Part shown: positions 1 to 8,486 of the stretch, one piece after another
Layout: each line of letters opens with the position of its first letter
Position numbering within the stretch: the first letter of the stretch is position 1
Source of the DNA: SAR202 cluster bacterium
Lineage (GTDB): Bacteria > Chloroflexota > Dehalococcoidia > Lucifugimonadales > Lucifugimonadaceae
Direction of reading: 5' to 3'
Assembly: GCA_016872495.1 (NCBI GenBank)
Contig: VGZT01000016.1
Location: 1 to 47,992, forward strand
DNA: 47,992 bases
Notes under the pieces: model-generated
What the model saw: the letters and a program-made list of their open reading frames with translations, nothing else
Database searches by the model: none
Told to the model about the DNA's origin: nothing
Program-made: the position numbers and the translations under genes

Positions 1-119
1 CCGGACCGCGCTACGGGCCGAAGCCAGCGGATCAAACGACAACCTGGGACCTGGAGAAGCGATTGCCTGAATACGATGTGATCCTTGCCGGCGGCCACGT
101 TCTGGATCCGCGCAACCGC
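1..119. repeat. Direct repeat, copy 1 (window edge)
   Basis: Bases 1-119 are identical to 28193-28311, which is the upstream region and first 19 codons of the hydantoinase-like gene. Identity stops at base 120, where the sequence continues into the middle of an Hsp20 gene; a nine-base match (GACGGCCGA) follows just past the breakpoint, shifted by one base. The match starts at the window edge, so it may extend further left. A hydantoinase start joined to a heat-shock protein core is not a plausible natural gene; an assembly or amplification joint is more likely. 119 is also one of the default MEGAHIT k-mer sizes. Confidence 0.9.
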
Positions 120-323
120 GAGACGGCCGACGGCAAGGGCGCGGCGCGCAGAACTGAACGACGCTGGGGCAAGTTCTTCAGGTCGATTACCCTGCCCGAA
201 GGCGCGGAAGCGGAGAAGATAGACGCCGAGTTCGACAAGGGCGTCCTCACCGTCAGGATCCCGACGCCACAGGCGAAGCCAGCCACGGCGGGGAAGAAGA
301 TCAAGGTCAAGGCGAAGGCCTGA
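120..323 (+). pseudogene. Hsp20/alpha-crystallin family protein, C-terminal fragment
   Basis: This reading frame encodes the end of a small heat-shock protein. The fragment has the conserved FFRSITLPEG strand and the A-x-F-x-KGVLTVRIP signature of the alpha-crystallin domain, then a Lys-rich tail ending KVKAKA. About the first 80-90 residues of a normal 140-150-residue Hsp20 are missing. In the window the frame is fused to the first 19 codons of a hydantoinase gene copied from 28255, which is almost certainly artefactual. The real gene would be an ATP-independent holdase chaperone, fitting the stress genes downstream. The family call is firm; the 5' end cannot be determined here. Confidence 0.8.
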
Positions 324-533
324 CCGGGGTCAGCGAGAACGTCGGCGGCGGGCGGCGAATCCGCTTGCCGGCCATGGCTCGCGAAGTACGTCTAATAGGG
401 CCCGGGCACGAGATCTACTTGAGCGATCCCCGGTGCACCAGCGCCGAGAACCTGAAGACGATCGTGAGGATGTCGATCGAACAGGACGAGACGGGCCAGG
501 GCAAGCGGGCCAATCGGCCGAAGGGAGGCCAGG

Positions 534-746
534 ATGGCCCGGTTCCTCCAGCTCAGCACCAGGCGAACCATCAACCTGGATCTGATCGCCCTGATCACGG
601 ACGACGGCCTCAAGGTGAAGGTCTGGATGATTGCGCCTGCGGTGTGGGCACTCGTGCGCGAGATGGCCGAAGTCTCCCTCAACGAGGGCGAGGCAGCCGT
701 ACTCAGGCGCTGGCTCCAGGAGAACCGGGAGCCCGCCGGGTCCTAG
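534..746 (+). CDS. Small conserved-looking protein of unknown function
   Basis: A 70-residue protein starting at ATG after a GGGAGG ribosome-binding site. The pattern (short beta segment, TINLDLIALI, a charged strand, then a helix ending EAAVLRRWLQEN) resembles small bacterial proteins of the form 'INLD-I-x-V ... LRRWL', which have no assigned activity. No signal peptide or membrane segment. It sits between the Hsp20 fragment and the MTHFR operon on the same strand. A larger overlapping frame (365-889) is probably a shadow. No function is proposed. Confidence 0.5.
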   Translation: MARFLQLSTRRTINLDLIALITDDGLKVKVWMIAPAVWALVREMAEVSLNEGEAAVLRRWLQENREPAGS

Positions 747-762
747 CGCCGTCGGACCGGAT

Positions 763-827
763 CCTCACTTTTTCCTCACGTCTCACAAGAGCGATTTCAC
801 GGATCCATGACGGCCGCTCCGTAAGCT
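763..827 (+). promoter_or_regulatory. Four-hexamer regulatory box A with -10 element (MTHFR operon)
   Basis: Hexamers start at 763 (CCTCAC), 774 (CCTCAC), 795 (TTTCAC) and 806 (CATGAC, degenerate), spaced 11-21-11. The -10-like TAAGCT is at 822-827. The gene start is at 899. This is one of twelve boxes of the same layout; the weak fourth hexamer makes it one of the poorer matches. Confidence 0.65.
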
Positions 828-898
828 CCACGCAGGCCGGGCCACGGCTCGTTCTGTCTGCAGCTGTGTTCTCTTGTGTTGGAGGTTGAGCGCCGCAA

Positions 899-2431
899 AT
901 GGTCGCGAGTGCGGAAGGTCCCGCTGCGAAATCGGGATTCTCCGCGCGACTCGAGCAGCCTGACCTCTTCCTCACCGCGGTCGAAGTTCAGCCGGGCCTG
1001 GCCGGCAAAGGGGGTTCGCTCGAGTCGGCAAGGCGTGCGCTGGACCTGGCGGCGGTCGGAGGGGTCGACCTGATCTGCCTCACAGACTGCGCCGGCGGCC
1101 GACCCCGTCTGAGACCAGAGGCCGTCGCCCGCCATTTTGCAGGCGCTGACGTCAACTACTCGATCACCCTTTCCTGCAAGGACGTCAGCCGGAACGGGCT
1201 CGAAACCAGGCTTCTGGAGGCCGCCGACGCGGGATGCCTAAACCTGATCGCCGTGTCGGGCGACTACCCGGCGGCCGGCTTCCGGGGAGGCTCGAAGCCG
1301 GTATTCGACGTCGACTCGGTCGGACTGTTGGAGATGGTCCGGGACATGAACGCGCGGACCGGCGCCAACTTCTATCCGGGCGCGGTCGTGAACCCGTTCA
1401 AGTGGATCGAAGGCGAGGCCGTCGCCCAGTACCTGAAGCTGGCCATGAAGCTGCGCGCCGGAGCCCGCTTCGTGGTCAGTCAAATCGGCTTCGATGCGCG
1501 TAAGCTCGACGAGCTGCCACGCTACGCACGAATCAAGGGCATCGACACCCCGCTAATCGCCAGCGTTGCGCTTCTCAACGCGAAGGCCGCTGCTGCGCTG
1601 GCCCGAGGCGCCGTACCGGGCGTTACCCTACCAGCGGAGCTCGCCGCGAGTGCCGAACGGGAAGCCCGATCCCGGGACCACGGCGGGGGATGGTTCGAGG
1701 AACTCGCAGCTCGCCAGATCGCGGTCGCGCGCGGCCTCGGTTATCGGGGTGTGTACCTGTCAGGCGTCGCCAGGCCCGACCGACTGGCGAGCGTCCTCAA
1801 GAGGGCGGCTTCGTACTCCGGCGCGGACTGGCGATCTTTCCTCGATCTGCTTCCCACCCGCACCAGGGCTTTCTACTACTTCGAGCTCGACCCGGCGACC
1901 GGGCTCAACTCCTCGGACGAACGTGAGCGACCGCTTCGGAAGAAGAGATCACAACTCGCCTATCGACTGGGGAAGGCCGCGCACCGGTACGTATTCACGC
2001 CCAACACGAGGGGCTTTCGCCTCGGCCAGCGCCTGTATTCGAACGCGGGCCCGAGCCGCCAGCGTACCCTGCACGCCTTCGAACTAGCGGCCAAGTCGGC
2101 CATGTACGAATGCCGCGACTGTGGAGACTGCTCACTCGCCGAGATCGCATTCCTGTGCCCCGAGTCGCAGTGCCCCAAGAACCAGCGAAACGGGCCGTGC
2201 GGTGGAACGAAGAACGGCATGTGCGAGGTTGGTGTGCGCCATTGCATCTGGGTGCGTGCCTACTACCGGCTCAAAGCCGATGGCAATGAGCTTCTGATGC
2301 TGGAACGGGAGCCGACGGTCAAGGATGGCACCCTGCAGGGGACTTCGGCATGGCGGAATGCGTTTCTGGGACGGGACCACACCTGTTCGGTAGCCCGGCA
2401 GACGCCGTCCGGTGGATCACTGCAGCCATGA
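899..2431 (+). CDS. metF: Methylenetetrahydrofolate reductase with C-terminal MTHFR_C cysteine domain
   Basis: A 510-residue two-domain protein. Residues about 20-300 form the MTHFR TIM barrel, which reduces 5,10-methylene-THF to 5-methyl-THF with a flavin; visible blocks include NLIAVSGDYP, GANFYPGAVVNPF and ARFVVSQIGFD. Residues about 405-435 carry the cysteine-rich MTHFR_C module (CRDCGDCSLAE, FLCPESQCPKNQ, NGPCGG), known from bacteria and archaea where it accompanies MTHFR or its partner subunit and suggests an Fe-S or zinc site. GGAGG lies about 13 bases before the ATG. The stop overlaps the next start (ATGA at 2428-2431), implying translational coupling to the lipoprotein gene. Box A upstream places it in the island's regulon. 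Confidence 0.88.
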   Translation: MVASAEGPAAKSGFSARLEQPDLFLTAVEVQPGLAGKGGSLESARRALDLAAVGGVDLICLTDCAGGRPRLRPEAVARHFAGADVNYSITLSCKDVSRNGLETRLLEAADAGCLNLIAVSGDYPAAGFRGGSKPVFDVDSVGLLEMVRDMNARTGANFYPGAVVNPFKWIEGEAVAQYLKLAMKLRAGARFVVSQIGFDARKLDELPRYARIKGIDTPLIASVALLNAKAAAALARGAVPGVTLPAELAASAEREARSRDHGGGWFEELAARQIAVARGLGYRGVYLSGVARPDRLASVLKRAASYSGADWRSFLDLLPTRTRAFYYFELDPATGLNSSDERERPLRKKRSQLAYRLGKAAHRYVFTPNTRGFRLGQRLYSNAGPSRQRTLHAFELAAKSAMYECRDCGDCSLAEIAFLCPESQCPKNQRNGPCGGTKNGMCEVGVRHCIWVRAYYRLKADGNELLMLEREPTVKDGTLQGTSAWRNAFLGRDHTCSVARQTPSGGSLQP

Positions 2432-2856
2432 GCGCAATGCGCCTAGCCATAGCCGCGTTGCTTGTTTCGTTCGTGATGGGCTGTTCGTCATTCAGTCCGC
2501 CCGAGAACTGTCCGTTTGGTGGCGGTACCGCGGACCCCGAGGCGTTTGCCACGTCATTCTCGGAGATGTCGATCCGAAGGTCGGACGGGAGCCCGGGCGT
2601 GGCCGGGCGTGATGCCGAATACCGGTTCGCCGCGCAAGACCAGCTTGAGATCGTGGCTACATCACTTGGCAAGAACCAGATCGCGATCTGCGTTGGCGAG
2701 AGGAAGGGCGGCGGCAAGCTGGTATTGAACACGACAGTATCCGTCGAACAGGGCCCATTCCGATTCCCACTGGGCGACCATGCCCGGGGTCCGTACGTCG
2801 TGCGAGTCGCCGTCGGCGGGAAGATCGTCAGAAATCTAACCTTTGAAGTCGAATAA
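2428..2856 (+). CDS. Small lipoprotein of unknown function
   Basis: A 142-residue protein. I chose the ATG at 2428 because it overlaps the MTHFR stop (ATGA) and because a type II signal peptide then begins at once: a short hydrophobic stretch and a lipobox FVMG-C with the lipidated Cys at residue 19. The mature part is a small beta-rich domain with two further cysteines and no recognised motif. It is probably an envelope-anchored accessory protein; its place between metF and nnrS suggests co-transcription. Function unknown. Confidence 0.75.
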   Translation: MSAMRLAIAALLVSFVMGCSSFSPPENCPFGGGTADPEAFATSFSEMSIRRSDGSPGVAGRDAEYRFAAQDQLEIVATSLGKNQIAICVGERKGGGKLVLNTTVSVEQGPFRFPLGDHARGPYVVRVAVGGKIVRNLTFEVE

Positions 2857-4228
2857 GCTACCGGCCGCCACCGTCTGGTCTGCGCAGCGGCCATACCGGT
2901 CGTACGTCCGAGTCGCGCTAGTGACCGGCGCCCTGCTGGGCTTCTCCACCGGAGCGGGGGCTCTGGTAGTGGCTGCACTGGGCGTCGATCGCGGCTCCTG
3001 GTGGCTGACGCATCTCCAGGCCCACGGGGCGGCGCAGCTCTTCGGATGGGCGGGCATGTTCACGATCGGGCTTGCCTGGCACGTGCTGCCGAGGTTCCGG
3101 AACGTGACACCTCTCTTCCCCTGGCCTCAGCGAGCGGTCCTGTTCCTGCTCGCGACCGGCACCACTGTAAGGTTCCTGGCGCAGACGATGCCCGCGTCCC
3201 CGGTCGCGCAGGCGTCGGCGTTCGCCGGTGCGATGGCGATCTTCGTTGCGGTGCTCTGTTTTGTCGCATTCGCGGGCCACACGTTGGCGCGCGGCGCGCG
3301 GGTGCACGACTCGGTAGAGGTCTGGCTGATCGCCGGTCTGGTATGGGCGGTCGTCGCCGCGGGCCTCCACCTTGCCGCCATGTGGCAGCTGCCGCGCAAC
3401 GGAATCGCCGTCGCCCCGTTCACGCTCACAGGGGCGTTTACACAGGCCGCCCTGTTCGGTTTCCTCGCGAGCTTCACGATCGCGATAAGCCAGCGGGCTG
3501 TTGTCGGTCTGCTGGGCCTGCGGCCGACTTACCGCCCGCTCGCCTGGTTCGCCTTCGTTACGCTGAACGCCGGCACGATCCTCTCCGTCGCTGCGCGCGC
3601 CTCGGGCTGGGGCGTCGAGATGCTTGGATTCGGGAGCCTTCTGCAAGCTGCGGGACTCATCGCGGCCGTCGTTGCCCTGCGGGTACTTGAGCCGCCTGCC
3701 ATCCGGCGACCTCTGCCACCGGCCACCTACGCTCGTTTCGGCTCTGTGATTCGGGCCGCGTATGCGTGGCTCGCGCTCGGCGGTGCGCTACTCGCGTTGG
3801 AAGGCGCGGGGCGGGCTTTCGGCTTCAGCACGTTTGCGTTTTCCGGAGCCTCGGTCTTACACGCCATAGCGCTCGGGTTCATCACAACGCTGATCATGGG
3901 CATGGCCACGCGGATGGTGCCTATGTTCGAGGGATCGGAGCTCCCGCTCCAACGCCTCATGGACGTCGCGATCGGCCTGCACCTAGGCGGCCTGATCTTG
4001 CGCATCGGCTTCGGGCTCTTCCGGCCAGCGTGGTCAGACGCCGCCCTGGGGGTTTCGGGAATCATGGGACTGGCAGGCTTCGCGCTGTTTACGATTCCGG
4101 TATGGCGGGCCATGCGGCCGTCCGCGCGAAGGGCCTACGCCGAGCGCATGGCGGCCATGGGGGCCGAACGACTGGTGGAGGTTCGCAGGCCAGGCCGGGC
4201 GGCTCGTGAGGCGACCCGCGGACGGTGA
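2843..4228 (+). CDS. nnrS: NnrS-like multi-pass membrane protein
   Basis: A 461-residue protein with about 12 hydrophobic segments. It resembles NnrS, a heme/copper membrane protein linked to nitric oxide stress and denitrification. Visible family-like features are the HLQAHGAAQLFGWAG segment early on and the HAIALGFITTLIMGMATRMVPMF segment late, both with conserved His. The TTG start at 2843 overlaps the lipoprotein end by 14 bases, so translation is probably coupled. As last gene of the box A operon it fits with the nitrate/nitrite-type molybdoenzyme nearby: NO protection or handling when oxygen is low. Family call good; exact activity unproven even in model organisms. Confidence 0.8.
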   Translation: MKSNKLPAATVWSAQRPYRSYVRVALVTGALLGFSTGAGALVVAALGVDRGSWWLTHLQAHGAAQLFGWAGMFTIGLAWHVLPRFRNVTPLFPWPQRAVLFLLATGTTVRFLAQTMPASPVAQASAFAGAMAIFVAVLCFVAFAGHTLARGARVHDSVEVWLIAGLVWAVVAAGLHLAAMWQLPRNGIAVAPFTLTGAFTQAALFGFLASFTIAISQRAVVGLLGLRPTYRPLAWFAFVTLNAGTILSVAARASGWGVEMLGFGSLLQAAGLIAAVVALRVLEPPAIRRPLPPATYARFGSVIRAAYAWLALGGALLALEGAGRAFGFSTFAFSGASVLHAIALGFITTLIMGMATRMVPMFEGSELPLQRLMDVAIGLHLGGLILRIGFGLFRPAWSDAALGVSGIMGLAGFALFTIPVWRAMRPSARRAYAERMAAMGAERLVEVRRPGRAAREATRGR

Positions 4229-4406
4229 ACAGGATCTGGCAGGAAGCCAGCCGAATGCCAGAGGCCCCGGCGATGGAGCAGCGCGCGGCGCCTTGCTCCC
4301 ATGCCGCATGCCGGTCCCGACCGATCCCTGTGCCGGTCAGGGAGTGTCTCGCCCGAGCCCAAGCTCTACGAGATGACGAAGCTGTTCGTCTGATACCAGC
4401 CGCCGG

Positions 4407-5264
4407 CTAACCTTGCAGCGGGACGAACACGATCGGCGAGCGCGCTTCATGCAGCAGGCCACCGGCGACGCTACCCATGACCATGCGATTGAAACCACCG
4501 AGCCCGCGGCCACTCATGACAAGAAGTCCGTCTCCCGATGCGAGGTCTGCCAGACTTGCCACGGTCCAGCCGACCAGGACCGTCAAGTCGACCTCGTTCT
4601 CACTGAGCCTGTGGCTCGCGGCAACCCCCTTCAGGTACGCCTGTGCATCCGCGGCTGCACGGGCGCTCGTGTATGGAGGCCGGGCGCCTTCGGGACGAAG
4701 GGCTTCGAGCTCGGGAGCATGGGGCGGCGGGACCACCCGGGCCAGGATCAGCCTTGCGCCGAAAGCGCGCGCCAGGCCCGCGCCCTGGGCGATCGCCCGC
4801 TCCCCCAGTGAGGAACCATCCAGCGGCACTACGACCCGGCTCCACTCTTCGGGCGGCGGCGCCTTCTCCTGGAGCGCGCGGATCGGCACTGCCAGGACCG
4901 GTACCCCCGCCTTCCGAATCAAGGGGTCGGCGACGCTACCCAGCACCGTCCGCGCCAGGCCGGACCGTCCCCTGGTCGTCAACACGATCAGGTCTACTTC
5001 GGCTTCGGCTGCGGCGTTCAGAATCCCTGCCGCGGGATCCCCCGCCTCCGCCTGGCACACGAATTTGAGCGAAGCCGCCGAGTGGGATGAGGCCACCGAG
5101 CGCAGGTATTCGAGCGCCTCTTCCTGGCTTTCGGCGGTACGGCCACCGCCCAGCACCCGCAGCAGGATGACCGTGCCGCCCTTGTCCGCGAACTGGCGGA
5201 CGAGCCCGACCGCGGTCTCGGCAACGGCAGAGCCGTCGAGCGGCACCAGGATCGTCTTAAACAT
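4407..5264 (-). CDS. Tandem universal stress protein (UspA-UspA)
   Basis: 285 residues, two UspA domains (about 1-128 and 143-285). Both open with the usual strand (KTILVPLDGS and RVVVPLDGS). Both keep the nucleotide-binding loop G-x2-G-x9-GS (GRSGLARTVLGS; GRGLGGFNRMVMGS), so ATP binding is likely. No box of the shared type is present upstream; an AT-rich TATATAA at 5339-5345 may be its -10 element, so this Usp probably has different control from the other three in the window. Followed by a 180-base stretch (4229-4406) in which I see nothing. Confidence 0.9.
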   Translation of the reverse strand: MFKTILVPLDGSAVAETAVGLVRQFADKGGTVILLRVLGGGRTAESQEEALEYLRSVASSHSAASLKFVCQAEAGDPAAGILNAAAEAEVDLIVLTTRGRSGLARTVLGSVADPLIRKAGVPVLAVPIRALQEKAPPPEEWSRVVVPLDGSSLGERAIAQGAGLARAFGARLILARVVPPPHAPELEALRPEGARPPYTSARAAADAQAYLKGVAASHRLSENEVDLTVLVGWTVASLADLASGDGLLVMSGRGLGGFNRMVMGSVAGGLLHEARSPIVFVPLQG

Positions 5265-5338
5265 TTAGCATTCTCGCTGGACTCCGTTCCGATGGGTTGT
5301 CTCCCGGCGACGAACACGGAATGTCTGGCGACAAGGAA

Positions 5339-5345
5339 TATATAA
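5339..5345 (-). promoter_or_regulatory. Possible -10 element of the usp gene at 5264
   Basis: TATATAA stands out in high-G+C surroundings 75 bases upstream of the ATG at 5264. A similar TATATA lies upstream of the histidine kinase (26642-26647). Assigned by composition and position only. Confidence 0.35.
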
Positions 5346-5439
5346 GGTTTATGTGCGACCGGCATGGCTCCATGACCGCCTCGCCCATCTGCCCGGCCTC
5401 GCGGCAGGAGGGCGAGCGATTTCGCCGAGGAGGTGAGAC

Positions 5440-6822
5440 TTGCCGTTGAACGCGTTGCCTCGGGGCACGGGCGACGCGGCGTCAGGGAAGGAGCAGCCGA
5501 TCGCCGGGCCGAAGTTTGCCAGCAGGTTCGGGTTCATCATGGCGGCGACCGGATCGGCGGTGGGCCTGGGCAACATCTGGCGCTTCCCGTTCGTGGCGGG
5601 CGAGAACGGTGGCGGCGCGTTCCTGCTCCCGTACGTCATGGCCGTGGTCCTACTCGGCCTGCCGGTGATGATCATCGAGATCCGCGCGGGAAGCGGAACG
5701 GGGCGCGGGGTCGTGGGCGCGTTTCAGGCCGCGTCGAAACGGGCGGCCCCGTTTGGACTGCTCATTGCCGGCGCGTCACTTCTGCTACTGAGCTACTACC
5801 TCGTCGTCACGGGGTGGGCGATCGGGTACCTGGTTCACGGCGTGGCAGACCAACGTCCGGGGTTCGATACGTTCACATCCGGTGCCAATTCGGTCTGGTT
5901 CTTCCTGGCCGCCGTGGCTCTGACCACCGGAATCGTGGTCCTCGGCGTGAACAAGGGCATCGAATTGTCGAGCCTATTCCTGATGCCTGCACTGGTAGTG
6001 ATCCTCCTGGGGCTCGCTGTCTATGGCATGACGCTGCCGGGAAGGGGCGAAGCGTTACGGTTCTTCCTCGCACCCGACTTCGCTGCGCTGTCAGACCCGG
6101 CCGTCTGGATCAGGGCCTTTGGGCAGGCCTTCTTCTCGGTCGGGGTCGGCATGGGAGTTCTGATTACCTATGGCTCATACCTTCCGCGCGGAACCGACGT
6201 GACGAAGTCGTCGATCGTGGTGGCGGCCGCCGACACTTCGATCGCGATCCTTGCCGGCCTGGTCGTATTCCCTCTCGCCTTCTCCTTCGGCAGCTCACCC
6301 GGTGCCGGGCCGGGGCTGGCATTCGACACGCTCCCGCAGGCATTCGATAGCTTCGGCGCGCCGACCGGATACTTCGTGGGCGTCCTCTTCTATGCCGCGC
6401 TCTCGGTCGCCGCGATCACGTCCGCCGTGTCGCTCCTGGAGACCGCGGTCGTGAGTATCGGCGACGCTTTCCGTCTCCGGAGAGCCATCGGGCTTGGCCT
6501 GGTGATCACCGCGCTTCTCCTGCTCGGCCTGCCCTCGGCGTTGAGCTATAGCGGAAACGGCTTGCAGGTCCTGGGCCGGCCCTTCCTGGACCTGGCCGAC
6601 ACCCTGGTCGGCACACTCTGGTTGCCGATTGGCGTACTGGTCACAGTAATCGTGCTCGGGTGGCTGTACCGCCGGGACGGAGGGGAGTCTTCCGATACTT
6701 CGAGGCTGAACCGCCTGATTGCATGGTCTGTGCAATGGCTGGTCCCGTCGGCCATCGTCGCTGTGCTCGGCGCAATGCTGCTCGACCTCCTTCGCCACCG
6801 CATCGTGCCGCACGGAGGCTAA
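5440..6822 (+). CDS. Sodium-dependent transporter, NSS/SNF (SLC6) family
   Basis: 460 residues, about 11-12 membrane segments. The N-terminal motif FASRFGFIMAATGSAVGLGNIWRFPF is diagnostic for the neurotransmitter:sodium symporter family, including the unwound TM1 that binds Na+ and substrate; GENGGGAFLLPY follows in TM2. Likely substrate is an amino acid or related amine. The TTG start is supported by GAGGAGG 6-12 bases upstream; a later ATG would delete part of TM1. No regulatory box of the shared type is seen upstream. Confidence 0.9.
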   Translation: MPLNALPRGTGDAASGKEQPIAGPKFASRFGFIMAATGSAVGLGNIWRFPFVAGENGGGAFLLPYVMAVVLLGLPVMIIEIRAGSGTGRGVVGAFQAASKRAAPFGLLIAGASLLLLSYYLVVTGWAIGYLVHGVADQRPGFDTFTSGANSVWFFLAAVALTTGIVVLGVNKGIELSSLFLMPALVVILLGLAVYGMTLPGRGEALRFFLAPDFAALSDPAVWIRAFGQAFFSVGVGMGVLITYGSYLPRGTDVTKSSIVVAAADTSIAILAGLVVFPLAFSFGSSPGAGPGLAFDTLPQAFDSFGAPTGYFVGVLFYAALSVAAITSAVSLLETAVVSIGDAFRLRRAIGLGLVITALLLLGLPSALSYSGNGLQVLGRPFLDLADTLVGTLWLPIGVLVTVIVLGWLYRRDGGESSDTSRLNRLIAWSVQWLVPSAIVAVLGAMLLDLLRHRIVPHGG

Positions 6823-6849
6823 CGGCCATCAGAACGATCGGAGGTGACG

Positions 6850-6927
6850 ATGAAGATGGGTCAGACGATCCTGGTCGCCTACGATTTCGCCCGGAATGAG
6901 CCGATCCCGCGCAAACGATTGCGATAG
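6850..6927 (+). CDS. Possible 25-residue small protein
   Basis: An ATG-initiated frame of 25 codons (starts MKMGQTILVAYDF, ends RKRLR) with a very good ribosome-binding site (GGAGGTG) directly after the transporter gene. Some NSS transporters need a small subunit, but those have a membrane helix and this peptide does not. It could also be a gene remnant. The 150 bases after it hold nothing I recognise. Confidence 0.3.
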   Translation: MKMGQTILVAYDFARNEPIPRKRLR

Positions 6928-7079
6928 CTCGAAGCCCGGACGCCAGGCCTTATCATCGGCAACCCTGCGGAGAAGATCCTGAACAGGTGTCGTGCTCTGC
7001 ATTGACGGTCAAGCCGGGAGGCTTCAAGACCCCGGCTTTGGCAGTCCTGAGGCGGTAGGACGAGCAGCCCCGGCCTTGC

Positions 7080-8240
7080 TCAAAATCGAAGCGTCGCAGC
7101 AATCGCAGTGCGCGGTTGGCTGCCTGGCATCTCACCAAGCGGACGCGCGTGCACGGAGCCGCCGGCCACCGCGGTGAGTTGCGCCGCCAGGTCGAACAGG
7201 TCGTCCGCTCCCGCGACGCCCCTTCGCATTACCGTTATGATGCCCGACTCATGGTCGAACCTCCCCCACGTTACGGCCTCGTTGGCCACGAAGAGGTCGA
7301 GCACGCGGCCGGCCGCGGCCGCTGGAAGTACCGCCCCAAGACCGGTGATCCCGCGCCCGGTTCCCTGCAACTTGTCGTAGCGCGCAGTCGCATCTGCCGC
7401 TGCCTTTTTTGCGTCGGCGGCCGCGGCAAGCCTGGCGCGCGCCGCGAGGTCGTTGTGACCGACCTCATCCGGGTTGCCGGTCACACCCCTCCTGGCGACA
7501 TTCGAGTAGGAACTGAGACGCCGGAAGGCGGTGGCCACCGGGGCGTCGGCGGCCAGTACGAGCAGTTCCGGCGGCGTTTGCATCAGGCCCTTCAGCTTCG
7601 CGTCGATGAACCGGAGGTACTCCTCCAATCGTTCCTTGACGGTGTCTTCGCCTCCGCCCTGCCCGTGATAGACGGGCCGGCCGCCGCGACTCGATCCCCG
7701 ACCCAGGCCATGAAACTGGAGGCTGCGATCGGCTTCGTTCTGCCACGGCAGGGCGTCGAACCCCTGCGGCATGCCCGCGTCCTTTAGCTCGGTGACCGTC
7801 TCGCCATCGATCCGGATCAGCCGCGCGGTGCGGCCGCTGACCGCCAGCACAAGGATCCGGTCCTCGGCGCCAACCAGCGGCAGCAGCTGCCGGGTGAGGA
7901 ACCGCCGGCCAACGTGGGTTCCAGACTGGACCGGAGCTGGCAGACGGAAGGCACGGAACCATCCGGGCGCCGCGAACAGCGCCAGACCCTGGCCACGGTC
8001 GCGCCAGGTGCCGGGGCTGGTCGCCAGTTCTAAGACCGGGTCGAGAAGGTCGGCGGCCTCCTTGTCCACGAGGCCTTGCGCTACAAGCTCCCTTCGGGCC
8101 TTCTGGACCGCGGACCTGACCGCCGTCTTGTCGGCGCGCGCGGAGGGCCCGGCGCCCTCTAGCTGCAAGTAGATCGAGGCAGCGGGCCATGACCCGCGCC
8201 GGGCAAGCTCAACCAGCGTCTCCGGTGAAATCCTGTACAC
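7080..8240 (-). CDS. baeRF family 3-like protein (bacterial relative of archaeo-eukaryotic release factor 1)
   Basis: 386 residues from the GTG at 8240. That start is chosen because GGAGGAG lies six bases before it; an in-frame GTG at 8255 is the longer alternative. The pattern matches baeRF family 3 proteins: N-terminal SWPAASIYLQ, then GLALFAAPGWFRAFRLPAPV and GRRFLTRQLLPLV; a middle domain opening ILVLAVSGRTARLIRID; and a C-terminal L7Ae-like domain ending in VLDLFVANEAVTWGRFD and DDLFDLAAQLTAVAGG. baeRF proteins are predicted to act at the ribosome in rescue or stress; activity is not proven. No GGQ motif seen. Box K lies upstream, placing it in the shared regulon. A compact paralogue is at 17398-18117. 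Confidence 0.8.
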   Translation of the reverse strand: MYRISPETLVELARRGSWPAASIYLQLEGAGPSARADKTAVRSAVQKARRELVAQGLVDKEAADLLDPVLELATSPGTWRDRGQGLALFAAPGWFRAFRLPAPVQSGTHVGRRFLTRQLLPLVGAEDRILVLAVSGRTARLIRIDGETVTELKDAGMPQGFDALPWQNEADRSLQFHGLGRGSSRGGRPVYHGQGGGEDTVKERLEEYLRFIDAKLKGLMQTPPELLVLAADAPVATAFRRLSSYSNVARRGVTGNPDEVGHNDLAARARLAAAADAKKAAADATARYDKLQGTGRGITGLGAVLPAAAAGRVLDLFVANEAVTWGRFDHESGIITVMRRGVAGADDLFDLAAQLTAVAGGSVHARPLGEMPGSQPRTAIAATLRF

Positions 8241-8272
8241 GTGCAACTCCTCCACGCTACGCCGCTTAACCG

Positions 8273-8338
8273 AAGATAGTCAGGACCCCGTGAGGAATCC
8301 GTGAACCTCCGTCGTCGACCATATGACTCCGTGTGAGG
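8273..8338 (-). promoter_or_regulatory. Four-hexamer regulatory box K with -10 element (baeRF gene)
   Basis: On the minus strand: CCTCAC (8338-8333), a degenerate third-position site around 8322-8328 (AGTCAT is one base out of register), GTTCAC (8306-8301) and CCTCAC (8295-8290). The -10-like TATCTT at 8278-8273 follows exactly 11 bases later. The two gene-proximal hexamers form a clear 11-bp direct repeat. Confidence 0.7.
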
Positions 8339-8340
8339 AG

Positions 8341-8458
8341 TCAGGGCCGGCTCACGCAACGTCGGGCCCCCCACCTCGAAGCCGCTCGAGCGCAGAGCTT
8401 CGAGCAGACGGCCTAGGCCCACCTCGTCGATGACAAGCGCGCGACGGTCAGTCGCCAT
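8341..8458 (-). pseudogene. N-terminal remnant of a 4Fe-4S (hydrogenase/sulfite-reductase-beta-like) protein
   Basis: The frame begins MATDRRALVIDEVGLGRLLE and continues to GPTLREPAL. This resembles the opening of 4Fe-4S dicluster proteins of the anaerobic sulfite reductase A/sulfhydrogenase beta type, where 'L-x2-L-x-G-x2-V-x-GP' precedes the Fe-S domains. After about 39 codons the similarity ends, the frame runs through box K and then into the baeRF gene region, and no cysteine motifs follow. The rest of the gene is therefore missing. Box L sits directly upstream, so a promoter is retained for a gene that no longer exists in full. GAGGAGGTGATG lies about 17-28 bases before the ATG. Confidence 0.45.
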
Positions 8459-8486
8459 GAGACACCGGTTTTCGCATCACCTCCTC

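Noticed and set aside
63-323. 86-codon hybrid protein (hydantoinase start plus Hsp20 end)
   Set aside because: The in-frame fusion results from the 119-base repeat joint and is most likely artefactual.
365-889. 174-codon frame overlapping the small gene at 534-746
   Set aside because: Low-complexity Arg/Gly/Pro-rich translation, no ribosome-binding site, and it runs across regulatory box A.
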